From NCBI RefSeq assembly GCF_036983985.1, contig NZ_JALAHQ010000004.1, positions 114,133 to 178,132 on the forward strand: DNA of 64,000 nt, given 5' to 3'. This document shows positions 8,451-18,083 of the stretch, one piece after another. The notes beneath the pieces are model-generated. The model had not been told where the DNA came from, did no database searches, and saw only the letters and a program-made list of their open reading frames with translations. Position 1 is the first letter of the stretch, and every line of letters begins with the position of its first letter. This stretch comes from Alishewanella metallidurans (GTDB lineage: Bacteria > Pseudomonadota > Gammaproteobacteria > Enterobacterales > Alteromonadaceae). The translations under genes and the position numbers were made by a program.

Positions 8451-9699
8451 TACTACTACGTCCAGCGCCTGGGCGACTTCCAGTTCTAGCTTGGCCAGCA
8501 CGACGACGAACGCGTGGTTTTGGCGTTTTAAGATCATCCAGCAAACCGCTGGCATCATACTGAGTTACAGTAATCGGATGGCGAATATAGTCTTCAATTG
8601 CTGTAAGGTTCAGTGCATAGCGCTCGCAGGCAAAGCTAATTGCCTTACCACTTTCACCCGCTCGACCGGTACGACCAATACGATGCACATAATCTTCGCA
8701 ATCGTCGGGTAGGTCATAATTAAATACATGACTCACTTTAGGAATGTGTAAACCGCGCGCGGCAACGTCTGTGGCAACCAAGATATCTAATTTACCGCTA
8801 GTAAAATCTTCTAGAATACGCAGTCGTTTTTTCTGAATAACATCGCCCGTTAATAACCCAACGCGATGGCCGTCAGCTTCTAACCATGCATGCACTTCTT
8901 CACACCAGTGTTTGGTATTGGCAAATACAATGGCTTTATCTGGCCACTCTTCTTCCATTAACGTTAATAACAATGGCAGCTTATGCTCGTCTGAAGGGTA
9001 GAACAACTCTTCACTAATGCGGCTACCTGTCATTTCCTCTGGTGCAATATGGATATGTTCTGGCTGGTTCATTTTTTCAAATGCCAGCTCTTGTACCTTG
9101 TAAGACAAGGTAGCTGAAAACAATAAGCTTAAACGCTCAGTAGCCGGTGGCATACGATTGAACATAAAGCGAATATCTTTAATAAAGCCCAGATCAAACA
9201 TCCGATCGGCTTCATCTAGTACTACAACTTGAATTTGTGAAAGGTCGTATAGACCTTGTTTTAAATAATCAATTAAGCGGCCAGTAGTGCCAATTAAAAT
9301 ATCTACGCCATTTTCTAACAGCTGGCGTTGAGTATCATAACCTTCGCCCCCATAAATCAAGCCAAGACGTAGGCCTGATTTTTCAGCCATCATTTTTGCA
9401 TCATGATGGATCTGAACAGCCAACTCTCGCGTAGGAGCCATTATAATGGCGCGCGGCTGACCTGAACCCTTAGGTTCATGGGTAAGCAGGTAGTGAAATG
9501 TGGCGGTTAAAAACGCTAATGTTTTACCCGTGCCCGTTTGAGCTTGACCGGCAATATCTTTACCGGCTAATGCCAAAGGTAAACATTGTGCCTGAATGGG
9601 CGTACAATAGCCGTAACCTTGCGCGCTTAATGCGTCAAGAACCTGTGGTGCCAATGCAAAATCGGCGAATTTATGTGATGTTAAGTGTGTTTTATTCAT
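8419..9699 (-). CDS. rhlB: RhlB-type DEAD-box ATP-dependent RNA helicase
   Basis: The 426-residue helicase contains all core motifs: the Q motif (YCTPIQAQCLP), AQTGTGKT, APTRELAVQ, VLDEADRMFDLGF, LFSATL, VATDVAARG and HRIGRTGRAG. The start THLTSHKFADFALAPQV resembles RhlB closely, and the tail is basic (RRRAGQARTGSRPG, ending RRPR), as expected for RNA binding and docking on RNase E. RhlB unwinds structured RNA in the degradosome. It is divergent from trxA and upstream of gppA, the order known from E. coli. Confidence 0.94.
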   Translation of the reverse strand: MNKTHLTSHKFADFALAPQVLDALSAQGYGYCTPIQAQCLPLALAGKDIAGQAQTGTGKTLAFLTATFHYLLTHEPKGSGQPRAIIMAPTRELAVQIHHDAKMMAEKSGLRLGLIYGGEGYDTQRQLLENGVDILIGTTGRLIDYLKQGLYDLSQIQVVVLDEADRMFDLGFIKDIRFMFNRMPPATERLSLLFSATLSYKVQELAFEKMNQPEHIHIAPEEMTGSRISEELFYPSDEHKLPLLLTLMEEEWPDKAIVFANTKHWCEEVHAWLEADGHRVGLLTGDVIQKKRLRILEDFTSGKLDILVATDVAARGLHIPKVSHVFNYDLPDDCEDYVHRIGRTGRAGESGKAISFACERYALNLTAIEDYIRHPITVTQYDASGLLDDLKTPKPRVRRRAGQARTGSRPGAGRSSNASRAPRRPR

Positions 9700-9801
9700 A
9701 CGGCGCTAAGCATAACCGTTACGCTTGCAATAAGGAACAGCCACGTTTAAATTGATAGCACTTTTTTGCAGCCATGCTGCGTACCACTAGCGGAGACACA
9801 A

Positions 9802-10128
9802 ATGAGCGAACATATTTTACAGGTTTCTGATGACAGCTTTGAAACCGATGTCCTGAAATCTGAAACCCCGGTTTTAGTTGATTTCTGGGCAGAATGGTGT
9901 GGTCCATGTAAAATGATCGCTCCTATTTTGGACGATGTAGCCAAAGAATACACTGACAAAGTAGTCGTAGCGAAAGTGAATATTGACCACAACCCAAACA
10001 CCCCACCTAAGTTTGGTATTCGTGGTATACCAACCTTGCTGTTGTTTAAAAACGGCCAGGTTGCAGCGACCAAAGTTGGTGCATTATCCAAAACTCAGTT
10101 AAAAGAGTTTTTAGACGCTAATATCTGA
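9802..10128 (+). CDS. trxA: Thioredoxin 1
   Basis: This is a standard 108-residue thioredoxin with the redox site AEWCGPCKM, the cis-proline loop GIRGIPTLLLFKNG and the C-terminal GALSKTQLKEFLDANI. It is the general cytoplasmic protein disulfide reductase and electron donor to ribonucleotide reductase and Msr enzymes. I start at the ATG at 9802, which has a CGGAGA ribosome site eight bases upstream and aligns with the family start; in-frame codons further upstream would add unrelated residues. Divergent from rhlB and upstream of rho. Confidence 0.97.
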   Translation: MSEHILQVSDDSFETDVLKSETPVLVDFWAEWCGPCKMIAPILDDVAKEYTDKVVVAKVNIDHNPNTPPKFGIRGIPTLLLFKNGQVAATKVGALSKTQLKEFLDANI

Positions 10129-10136
10129 TTTTTGTT

Positions 10137-10165
10137 AAAAGGCGTATTTTTATACGCCTTTTTTT
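10137..10165 (+). terminator. Rho-independent terminator after trxA
   Basis: A 7-bp perfect stem (GGCGTAT with ATACGCC, extended by A-T pairs) with a 4-base loop is followed by seven T residues, nine bases after the trxA stop. It separates trxA from rho. Confidence 0.9.
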
Positions 10166-10317
10166 GTTTCAACGCTGGACGCACCAGTAGTCAGCTGCTA
10201 TTGTGTAGCAAATAATACGTTCTAAACTACGCTTGTCTGTCGAATACCACCTCCAATCTTATTTTATCGATCTGATAAGCATTACCCTGTTTTTATATCA
10301 ACAAGAAACCCATCAAT

Positions 10318-11583
10318 ATGCATTTAACAGAACTGAAACTAAAGCCAATTAGTGAGCTAGTTGAATTGGCTGAGTCTATGGGCCAAGAAAATATGGCCCG
10401 CCTGCGCAAACAGGACATTATTTTCGCCATCTTAAAATCACATGCCAAAAACGGCGAAGAAATCTTCGGCGCTGGCGTGCTGGAAATCCTGCAGGACGGT
10501 TTCGGTTTTCTGCGCTCCGGCGATAGCTCATACTTAGCAGGACCGGACGATATTTATGTATCGCCAAGTCAAATTCGTCGTTTTAACTTACGTACTGGTG
10601 ACAGTATTGCTGGCCTTATTCGCCCACCTAAAGAAGGTGAGCGTTATTTTGCCCTATTAAAAGTTAATGAAGTTAACTTTGGCCGGCCAGAACAAGCTCG
10701 TAACAAAATTTTATTTGAAAACTTAACGCCTTTACATGCCAATTCACGCCTGCGCATGGAGCGTGGTAATGGTAGTCGTGAAGATATTACTGCTCGGGTA
10801 TTAGACCTAGCGGCGCCAATAGGCAAAGGTCAGCGCGGCTTAATTGTTGCACCACCTAAAGCCGGTAAAACCATCTTATTACAAAACATTGCGCAATCAA
10901 TCGCGGCTAATCACCCTGACTGTGTGTTGATGGTATTGCTAATTGATGAGCGGCCAGAAGAAGTTACCGAAATGCAGCGCTTAGTTAAAGGTGAAGTTAT
11001 TGCTTCTACCTTCGACGAGCCAGCTAGCCGGCACGTGCAAGTTGCTGAAATGGTAATTGAAAAAGCCAAGCGTTTAGTTGAGCATAAAAAAGACGTTATT
11101 ATTTTGCTCGATTCTATTACCCGTTTAGCCCGTGCTTACAATACCGTTATTCCAAGCTCAGGCAAGGTATTAACTGGTGGTGTTGACGCTAACGCGCTAC
11201 ACAAACCAAAGCGTTTTTTTGGTGCGGCGCGTAATGTAGAAGAAGGCGGCAGCTTAACGATTATCGCTACCGCTTTAGTAGATACCGGTTCAAAAATGGA
11301 CGAGGTTATTTACGAAGAGTTTAAAGGCACCGGTAATATGGAACTGCACTTATCGCGCAAAATTGCTGAGCGCCGCGTATTCCCAGCCATCGACTTTAAC
11401 CGTTCAGGTACGCGTCGTGAAGAGCTATTGGCCTCTGCTGATGAGCTACAGAAAATGTGGATTTTACGTAAGATCATCCATCCAATGGATGAAACCGATG
11501 GTATTGAATTCTTAATCGATCGGTTATTAATGACTAAAACCAATGACGAGTTCTTTGATGCCATGAAGCGGCAAAAAAGTTAA
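10318..11583 (+). CDS. rho: Transcription termination factor Rho
   Basis: The 421-residue hexameric RNA helicase is nearly identical in layout to E. coli Rho. It has the N-terminal helix bundle, an RNA-binding cold-shock-like domain (GVLEILQDGFGFLRS, around residues 53-67), Walker A (APPKAGKT), Walker B (VLLIDERPEEV) and the Q-loop/R-loop region (TGGVDANALHKPKRFFGAARN). Rho terminates untranslated transcripts. The 150-bp leader upstream probably carries regulatory RNA, since rho autoregulates in other bacteria, but I see no defined element in it. Confidence 0.98.
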   Translation: MHLTELKLKPISELVELAESMGQENMARLRKQDIIFAILKSHAKNGEEIFGAGVLEILQDGFGFLRSGDSSYLAGPDDIYVSPSQIRRFNLRTGDSIAGLIRPPKEGERYFALLKVNEVNFGRPEQARNKILFENLTPLHANSRLRMERGNGSREDITARVLDLAAPIGKGQRGLIVAPPKAGKTILLQNIAQSIAANHPDCVLMVLLIDERPEEVTEMQRLVKGEVIASTFDEPASRHVQVAEMVIEKAKRLVEHKKDVIILLDSITRLARAYNTVIPSSGKVLTGGVDANALHKPKRFFGAARNVEEGGSLTIIATALVDTGSKMDEVIYEEFKGTGNMELHLSRKIAERRVFPAIDFNRSGTRREELLASADELQKMWILRKIIHPMDETDGIEFLIDRLLMTKTNDEFFDAMKRQKS

Positions 11584-11590
11584 CCGACGA

Positions 11591-11614
11591 AACCGGCTTA
11601 CTAGCCGGTTTTTT
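11591..11614 (+). terminator. Rho-independent terminator after rho
   Basis: An 8-bp perfect stem (AACCGGCT with AGCCGGTT) with a TACT loop runs into a T-tract, eight bases after the rho stop. Confidence 0.88.
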
Positions 11615-11664
11615 ATTGCCTATAATTTACGCTTTAGCACCTTTTTCAGTAGAAGGACATAACC

Positions 11665-12960
11665 ATGGAAAACCCACGTATAGTCGTTATTGGCGGTGGC
11701 GCTGGCGGTTTAGAGTTAGTTACTTATTTAGGTAATAAACTTGGCCGTAAAGGTAAAGCCAAAATTACGTTAATTGACCGCGGTACTACCCATATCTGGA
11801 AACCGTTATTACATGAAGTCGCTACCGGCACCCTAGATGTTGAAATTGATCAGTTAAGCTATCGTGCACATGCCGCAGCGCACGGCTTTGAGTTTCAGCT
11901 AGGTAATTTTTGTGCGCTAAATCGAGCCGATAAGCACGTTACGCTAGCTGCGGTACTAGACGATGACGGCAATGAAGTGCTGTCGGCTCGTACGCTTAAT
12001 TATGACTATCTGGTACTGGCAATTGGCAGTATCTCGAATCACTTTAATACGCCGGGTGTAGCAGAGCACTGCATTTTTCTCGATAGCCCAGCGCAAGCAC
12101 AACGTTTTCAGCGTCATTTACTTGATGCTTACTTAAAGCTTAACTCGCCAGCCCACCCTAAAGATAAACTAAATATTGCTATTGTTGGTGCAGGTGCCAC
12201 TGGCGTAGAGCTTGCTGCTGAGTTATATCATGCCGCCGCCGAGCTAAACCTATATGGTTTTGCCGATTTAAGAAAAGACCGGCTTAATATCAGTATTATA
12301 GAAGCAGGCCCGCGCATTTTGCCCGCGCTACCCGAACGTATTGCCTCTGCGGCATTAAAAGAGTTACAAAAACTTGGTGTACATGTACGCACTAGCACTA
12401 AGGTAACGGCAGCCGATAATGCTGGCTTGCAATTAGGTGACGAACATCTAGAGGCTGAACTGATGGTTTGGGCCGCAGGCATTAAAGCCCCAGACTTTTT
12501 AGCTAATTTAGACGGTCTAGAGCATAATCGGCTAAACCAATTACTGGTTAATAGCAAATTGTACACCACGTTAGATAGTAGAATTTACGCTATTGGCGAC
12601 TGCGCTGGGTTTGCTTTACCTGATAATAAATGGGTACCACCGCGAGCGCAGTCAGCGCACCAAATGGCCAGCGTAGTTGCTAAAAACATCATCGCCGAGC
12701 TTAACAATAAGCCACTTCGAGATTTCCATTATAAAGATCATGGCTCACTGATTTCACTCAGCCGCTTTGGTGCTGTTGGTAATCTAATGGGCAACTTGGT
12801 TGGCGGTACCATGATGATAGAAGGCCGTATTGCTCGAGTAGCTTATATTTCGCTGTATCGTATGCATCAAGTGGCGCTACATGGCTGGATAAAAATGTTG
12901 GTAATTAGCTTAGTAGCGCGCATTAATCGGATTGTTCGGCCTCGGCTAAAGCTGCATTAG
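11665..12960 (+). CDS. ndh: Type-2 NADH:quinone oxidoreductase
   Basis: The 431-residue flavoprotein has two Rossmann motifs, IVVIGGGAGGLEL for FAD at the N-terminus and AIVGAGATGVELAAEL for NADH at about residue 172. It also has the conserved AIGDCAGF motif near residue 310 and a C-terminal amphipathic membrane-binding region. NDH-2 oxidises NADH and reduces ubiquinone without pumping protons, so it uses the quinone whose synthesis genes share this window. A ribosome site (AGAAGGA) precedes the ATG. It is a single gene flanked by terminators. Confidence 0.95.
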   Translation: MENPRIVVIGGGAGGLELVTYLGNKLGRKGKAKITLIDRGTTHIWKPLLHEVATGTLDVEIDQLSYRAHAAAHGFEFQLGNFCALNRADKHVTLAAVLDDDGNEVLSARTLNYDYLVLAIGSISNHFNTPGVAEHCIFLDSPAQAQRFQRHLLDAYLKLNSPAHPKDKLNIAIVGAGATGVELAAELYHAAAELNLYGFADLRKDRLNISIIEAGPRILPALPERIASAALKELQKLGVHVRTSTKVTAADNAGLQLGDEHLEAELMVWAAGIKAPDFLANLDGLEHNRLNQLLVNSKLYTTLDSRIYAIGDCAGFALPDNKWVPPRAQSAHQMASVVAKNIIAELNNKPLRDFHYKDHGSLISLSRFGAVGNLMGNLVGGTMMIEGRIARVAYISLYRMHQVALHGWIKMLVISLVARINRIVRPRLKLH

Positions 12961-12967
12961 GCTAATT

Positions 12968-12994
12968 CTGGCGCTTTGTGCTATCAAGCGCCGG
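12968..12994. terminator. Possible bidirectional hairpin between ndh and deoA
   Basis: A 9-bp stem with one wobble (CTGGCGCTT with AAGCGCCGG) lies in the 40-bp gap between two converging genes. There is no clear T-run on either side, so I infer a terminator from position only. Confidence 0.4.
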
Positions 12995-13000
12995 CATAAA

Positions 13001-14311
13001 TTAACCAATGCTATGGTGCACCAAAGGCAACGCGATAGAATTTGTACCAATATTTAGCGCGGCCAAATACTCTTTCGTTGCAACCGTCGCGGCCTCAAGC
13101 GTTGCAGCATGCACTTTAGCAATTACGTCACCTTGTTGCACTTTGCTACCGCAAGCTTGAATATGGCTAAAACCTACGGCAGGGTCAATTTTCTGGCTGG
13201 GGTGCGAGCGGCCGCCGCCTAAGCGCACTACTGCCATACCTAGGCCTACCGTATCGGTATAGTTTACATAACCGGTTTCTGGGGCTAAAACATCCTGTAC
13301 TACTGGCGCACGAGCTAAGTATTGCTCTGGCTTTTCCAGTAAATCGCTTGGCCCACCTAAGGCTGACACCATGTTAGCGAATATTTCGGCGGCTTTGCCT
13401 GAACTTAAACTTTGCTCTAACGCCGCTATTGCCGCTGACTTCTCGTTAAATAAGCCACCGAGCATTAACATATTTGCGCCAAGCTCTAGCGTTATTTGAT
13501 GCAAGCGCGGCTCACGATACTTACCCGTTAAGTAGTCTAATGTTTCAACTATTTCTAATGCATTACCGGCGGTGCAGCCTAAAATCTGGTTCATATCAGT
13601 TAGTAATGCTCGCGTTGGTACATTAGCACCGTTAGCCACATTTACTATGCTAGTGGCCAGCGCCGAGGCATCATCAATAGTACGCATAATGGCGCCATTA
13701 CCAATTTTCACGTCCATTACTAACGCGTCTAAGCCTTCTGATAATTTTTTCGATAAAATAGAAGCGGTAATAAGCGGGATAGACTCTACAGTGGCAGTAA
13801 CATCACGTATTGCATAAAGCCGGCGGTCAGCCGGCGCTAATTGGCTACTTTGACCAACAATAACACAGCCTAACTTAGGTAATAATTGCTGAATTTTATC
13901 CAGTGACTGCGTGCAGTTATAACCGGGTATGGCTTCTAGCTTATCAACTGTGCCGCCAGTATGGCCTAAACCACGACCGGCAATACTAGGCATAAAAGCG
14001 CCGCACGCGGCTACCATTGGCGCGAGCATTAGGGTAACTTTGTCGCCTACACCGCCGGTACTATGCTTATCAACCACTGGTCCATTTAATTTACCCTGCC
14101 AGTTAAAAACCGTGCCGCTGTCGCGCATGGCTAATGTTAAGGCCACTATCTCGTCAACGTTCATACCATTTAAGTAAATAGACATCGCCAGCGCGGCAAC
14201 CTGACCCTCGCTAAAGCTATCGTCGGTTAAGCCACGAACAAACTGCTGGATCTCAGCTGTGCTCAAGGCACTACCGTTACGTTTTGTTTTAATGATTTCC
14301 TGTGGGATCAT
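13001..14311 (-). CDS. deoA: Thymidine phosphorylase
   Basis: The 436-residue protein matches DeoA throughout: VDKHSTGGVGDKVTLML (phosphate binding), the family signature GRGLGHTGGTVDKLEAIPG, and SIPLITASILSKKLSEG. It cleaves thymidine with phosphate to thymine and deoxyribose-1-phosphate for nucleoside salvage. Its start overlaps the cdd stop by 4 bp, so the two form a cdd-deoA operon. No deoC, deoB or deoD is next to it here, unlike the E. coli deo operon. Confidence 0.95.
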   Translation of the reverse strand: MIPQEIIKTKRNGSALSTAEIQQFVRGLTDDSFSEGQVAALAMSIYLNGMNVDEIVALTLAMRDSGTVFNWQGKLNGPVVDKHSTGGVGDKVTLMLAPMVAACGAFMPSIAGRGLGHTGGTVDKLEAIPGYNCTQSLDKIQQLLPKLGCVIVGQSSQLAPADRRLYAIRDVTATVESIPLITASILSKKLSEGLDALVMDVKIGNGAIMRTIDDASALATSIVNVANGANVPTRALLTDMNQILGCTAGNALEIVETLDYLTGKYREPRLHQITLELGANMLMLGGLFNEKSAAIAALEQSLSSGKAAEIFANMVSALGGPSDLLEKPEQYLARAPVVQDVLAPETGYVNYTDTVGLGMAVVRLGGGRSHPSQKIDPAVGFSHIQACGSKVQQGDVIAKVHAATLEAATVATKEYLAALNIGTNSIALPLVHHSIG

Positions 14312-14739
14312 GTATTGCCATCCACTTTTGTGCTGTTCGCCAAATACGTAGGTGTAAATGCTGCAGGTAGCAGCTCAACTAGAGACCAAGTTTGTTGTTG
14401 CTGCAGATGATTACAGCTGGCTACTGGCGCATCCGGCATAAAAAACTCAGCAATAACCTGCCGACAAATACCACAAGGTGGTGTTAACTGTGCTTGCGGC
14501 GTATAGACCATTAAAGCGTCGAATTTGCGCTCACCGGCGACGATTGCTGCACCTATTGCGTTGCGCTCGGCGCACACGGTGCCGCCGTAAGAAGCATTTT
14601 CGACGTTACAGCCGGTATATATTTTCCCGCTTTGTGCTAACACAGCTACACCGACTGGGAATTTACTATAAGGTGCGTAGGCTTGTTCTGAGGCGTGTTT
14701 TGCCGCTAATTGTAGGGCTGCCCAGTTTATATTGCTCAC
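14308..14739 (-). CDS. cdd: Cytidine deaminase (small homotetrameric type)
   Basis: This 143-residue enzyme has the zinc site CNVENASYGGTVCAERNA, with the catalytic glutamate and the first zinc cysteine, and the second half-site PPCGICRQVIAEF. It deaminates cytidine and deoxycytidine to uridine and deoxyuridine. The length fits the short tetrameric class rather than the 294-residue E. coli Cdd. It is the first gene of the cdd-deoA operon, so cytidine and thymidine catabolism are coupled. Confidence 0.94.
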   Translation of the reverse strand: MSNINWAALQLAAKHASEQAYAPYSKFPVGVAVLAQSGKIYTGCNVENASYGGTVCAERNAIGAAIVAGERKFDALMVYTPQAQLTPPCGICRQVIAEFFMPDAPVASCNHLQQQQTWSLVELLPAAFTPTYLANSTKVDGNT

Positions 14740-14899
14740 TGGCTAAACTCTCGTTAGTTATGGGCATACAGTGTTACTGTGAATTAGCCTGCGGTCAAGC
14801 CTTCCGCTGCTTGTTGGATTACTTAACGCCAGCATAGTTACTGACGTTAGCTTAGATGCGCTTTATACTATAGCCAGTATTCTTAAGGAAAGAGCTCGT

Positions 14900-15394
14900 G
14901 TGAAACCGCTTAACTATCTGGCTGGCTACTCAGCGCATATTCAACAGCAAGCTACGGAACTGTTGCTCAATGGCAAATTAGCAGGCTATTTAAACCAAAA
15001 GTATCCGCTAGTACATCAAGTGCAAAGTGATAAAGCACTTTACAGCTACACTAACGAGTTGAAGAATCAGTATATGCGTAATAGCACGCAGCTAAGCCAA
15101 GTATGTTACGACAGCAAGCTAAATGTGTTGCAACAAGCGCTAGGCATGCACACTTATCAGTCTAGAGTGCACGGTAATAAGCTAAAAGCGCATAACAGTA
15201 TTCGCATTGCAGCGCTGTTTAAACAAGCGCCTAGTGAGTTTTTACGTATGATAGTAGTGCATGAACTAGCCCACTTTAAAGAGAAAGAACACAATAAAGC
15301 GTTTTATCAACTTTGCCAGTATATGGAACCCGCCTACCATCAATTAGAGCTTGATACGCGGTTATGGCTGCTGTGGCGAGATCAACCAAGTTAG
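14900..15394 (+). CDS. YgjP-type zinc metallopeptidase-like protein
   Basis: The 164-residue protein has the zincin motif VHELAHFKEKEHNKAFYQLC, with HExxH and a downstream histidine, near its C-terminus. This layout is that of the YgjP/WLM (M48-like) family, often annotated as a metal-dependent hydrolase of unknown substrate. It has no signal peptide, so it is probably cytoplasmic. The GTG at 14900 is chosen because an AAGGA site lies ten bases upstream. It is divergent from cdd and convergent with the S9 peptidase gene. Confidence 0.85.
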   Translation: MKPLNYLAGYSAHIQQQATELLLNGKLAGYLNQKYPLVHQVQSDKALYSYTNELKNQYMRNSTQLSQVCYDSKLNVLQQALGMHTYQSRVHGNKLKAHNSIRIAALFKQAPSEFLRMIVVHELAHFKEKEHNKAFYQLCQYMEPAYHQLELDTRLWLLWRDQPS

Positions 15395-15410
15395 CGTTTT
15401 GGTAATATTA

Positions 15411-15446
15411 AAAAGGTGCTTTATGCCCCAGCTAAGCATAAAGCAC
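15411..15446 (-). terminator. Terminator of the S9 peptidase gene
   Basis: An 11-bp perfect stem (GTGCTTTATGC with GCATAAAGCAC) is followed on the minus strand by CTTTTT. It lies 24 bp beyond the stop of the minus-strand peptidase gene. Confidence 0.8.
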
Positions 15447-15469
15447 TACATCCATTTACTATGTTTAAT

Positions 15470-17893
15470 TTATTCAGTTTTTATTGTGGTATCGGCGTTT
15501 TTAACAAACTCGTCTAACCAGCTAACTGTTTCCCACAACATGTGCAATACCGACTCGCGTGCACGATAACCGTGCGACTCTAGCGGTAACATAACTAATC
15601 GAGTGGTGCCGCCTAAGCCTTTAACGGCTTGATACATGCGCTCACTTTGCATTGGAAAGGTGCCGGCGTTGTTATCATCAGTACCATGAATTAACAGTAA
15701 CGGTGTTTTAATTTTTTCCGCGTGAAAAAACGGTGACAGCTGAGTATATAAATTTGTATCGTCCCATAAGGTGCGCTGCTCACTTTGAAAACCAAACGGT
15801 GTTAAGCTGCGATTATAAGCGCCACTTCTGGCAATACCGGCTTTAAATAACTTAGTTTGCGCTAGCAAATGCGCGGTCATAAACGCACCATAAGAGTGGC
15901 CGCCGACCGCAACCCTATTCGGATCGGTTACTTTACGGCTAACACCTGCGGCAATAGCGGCTTCAGCATTCATCACTAACTGCTGAATAAAGCTGTCGTT
16001 TGGCTCTTTATCGCCCTCACCGACTATTGGCATAGTGGCGTTATCTAATACGGCATAGCCTTGAGTGGCTAAAAACTGCGGTGTCCAATAGCTAATACGG
16101 TTAAAACGGTAAGGTGAATCACTTACTTGCCCCGCTGCAGCCGCACTTCTAAATTCACGCGGATAAGCCCAAATCATGGTTGGCAAAGGGCCGTCACGCT
16201 CTGGCTGATAACCTGCTGGTAACAATAAGGTTGCCGACATAGGAATGCCATCAGCACGCTTATAGTTAATTAGCTCGCGGCTTATACCTTTAGTTTGCGG
16301 CATAGGGTGTGGCGTTTGCGTTAGTGCAGTTAACTCACCTGATTGCAAATCACGTAAATAAAAGTCAGGTGGTACATCAGTTGATTCGCGCTGCGTTAAT
16401 AGTTTACCGCTGGGCAGTAAGCTATAAACATACTCATAAAATGGTGCTTCAGAGCGCCATAAGCGTTCGGTTTTACCCGTAGTTAAAGTCATTTTATCAA
16501 TAAATGGACGGTTACCTTCAGGCGATGCACCTACACCAGTTAAATATATTTGACCTTGTTCTAATCTTAGTAAGCGCTGACCATTTGCCGCGGCAGTAGT
16601 TAACGGTGAGCCGGGCGCATTGTAGCGATCTTCTGATGAGCGCTCCCACAATAAACTGGCGCTTTGATCAGGTGCTAGCTGCCATACTTTTTCTAGGCGG
16701 TCTTGCCACCAATTTTCCCATACCAACATAGTGCCATTGGCCGCGGTCATTAAACCTGAAAAGCGAAAGCTTAAATCAAGTAATTTTTGCGGTTCAGCCG
16801 TAAAAGGTGCCGCTAATTGAAACAACTGATCACGTACTGTGGCTTGTTGTGCCGGATCACCACCATCGGCCGCTTCAGCCCAGTATAGGGTTGCTGGCAA
16901 ATCTGAGCGCCAACTAGCGTAACGGCGGCCGGTAGGCACCGCATCAAAGGCAATAGGCATGTTATCGGCTACTGGGTTTTGCGCCACGGTGTACACTAGC
17001 TTACCGCTGCTATTCCATACTTCGCTAGTATAGGCAAAACGAGACACCGGCACCGCATAAGAAAACGGCTGTTCTATACGGCTGACTAACACTAACTGGT
17101 TATCTGGCGACACTTCTACACTTCTAAACAGTGTTGGCTTGCCTATAGTTGTCAGTTTGTTTTTTAAGCTAATTTTTACTAGCTGGCTAGTAAAGTAATA
17201 ACTAAATAAAATTTCGTCGTGTTTATCTTTTAATAAATCTTGATAAGTACGCGCCGGCGCAGTACGGCCACGCGCTTCGGTAATAATTGGTCCCGTAGGT
17301 ATTTTAGACGCCACTGGCTCAGCGCCGCGTTTTGCTGGCACTGTTAATGCGTAAATAGCTTGGCTGTCAGCAGACCACTGTAAGCCTGCACCCCAAATCG
17401 CATTTAAACGGCTTTTTGACCATTGGCTAGCTTTAGCTTTTGCAATATCAATACGCCATAACGTAGCTTGGTTAGCATCTAATTGAATAAAGGCCAAATA
17501 ACGACTGTCAGGCGACCACGTTAAATTAGTCGCTTTAAGATCAGCTGGTAAGCCCGTAATGGCGTTAGTTTTAGTTGAAGCTAAGTCAATTAACTGCAGG
17601 GCCGAAACATAACGTGGCATAGCTGGGCTGCTATTGGCGGGGTTAAACCTTACGCCCGCTAATCGGTATTCTGGCGCAGCTAAATCTGCTAGCACTGGCA
17701 ACGCTGGATAAGTTAAAGTCAGCATGGTCTGCCCATTTGGGCTTAAACTCGCGCTCGGTGTTGGTGCTGCATCAACAATATCAACAATTTCTTTTACCGG
17801 CTGCTGATAGCCTATATCTACTGACGTACTGTGCGCATATCCAGATAGGCATAATGCCGCACCTAGTAGTACCACGCTGACAAACTTTTTCAT
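15470..17893 (-). CDS. Secreted S9 family serine peptidase, chloroplast glutamyl-endopeptidase (CGEP)-like
   Basis: The 807-residue protein has a signal peptide (cleavage near residue 22), an N-terminal beta-propeller region (about 40-520) and a C-terminal alpha/beta-hydrolase domain. The catalytic serine is in VAVGGHSYGAFMTAH, the aspartate in HGTDDNNAGTFPMQSER and the histidine in LPLESHGYRARES. The stretch GIARSGAYNRSLTPFGFQ and the HGY-RE-S end are typical of the plant CGEP branch of prolyl oligopeptidases (S9D). It probably degrades peptides in the periplasm. An AGGGGA ribosome site precedes the ATG. It is a single gene with its own terminator. Confidence 0.93.
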   Translation of the reverse strand: MKKFVSVVLLGAALCLSGYAHSTSVDIGYQQPVKEIVDIVDAAPTPSASLSPNGQTMLTLTYPALPVLADLAAPEYRLAGVRFNPANSSPAMPRYVSALQLIDLASTKTNAITGLPADLKATNLTWSPDSRYLAFIQLDANQATLWRIDIAKAKASQWSKSRLNAIWGAGLQWSADSQAIYALTVPAKRGAEPVASKIPTGPIITEARGRTAPARTYQDLLKDKHDEILFSYYFTSQLVKISLKNKLTTIGKPTLFRSVEVSPDNQLVLVSRIEQPFSYAVPVSRFAYTSEVWNSSGKLVYTVAQNPVADNMPIAFDAVPTGRRYASWRSDLPATLYWAEAADGGDPAQQATVRDQLFQLAAPFTAEPQKLLDLSFRFSGLMTAANGTMLVWENWWQDRLEKVWQLAPDQSASLLWERSSEDRYNAPGSPLTTAAANGQRLLRLEQGQIYLTGVGASPEGNRPFIDKMTLTTGKTERLWRSEAPFYEYVYSLLPSGKLLTQRESTDVPPDFYLRDLQSGELTALTQTPHPMPQTKGISRELINYKRADGIPMSATLLLPAGYQPERDGPLPTMIWAYPREFRSAAAAGQVSDSPYRFNRISYWTPQFLATQGYAVLDNATMPIVGEGDKEPNDSFIQQLVMNAEAAIAAGVSRKVTDPNRVAVGGHSYGAFMTAHLLAQTKLFKAGIARSGAYNRSLTPFGFQSEQRTLWDDTNLYTQLSPFFHAEKIKTPLLLIHGTDDNNAGTFPMQSERMYQAVKGLGGTTRLVMLPLESHGYRARESVLHMLWETVSWLDEFVKNADTTIKTE

Positions 17894-18083
17894 TTTTCTA
17901 ATCCCCTGTTAAATATCATATTTATTTATCACAGTTAGCCCTTAACTGTAACCTGTCTAAGCGACTAGCGCACCTAAACATGAGGTTAAGATCAAAAAGC
18001 TTTATGTTGTTTAGCGTTGCAGGCTGCGGCTAGCTTTGCGATTATACCATTCTGCTATTTTCAATATCGGTATAGGGCACCCT

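Noticed and set aside
14478..14837. 119-codon plus-strand frame opposite cdd
   Set aside because: It overlaps the well-supported cdd gene and its arginine-rich translation has no family resemblance.
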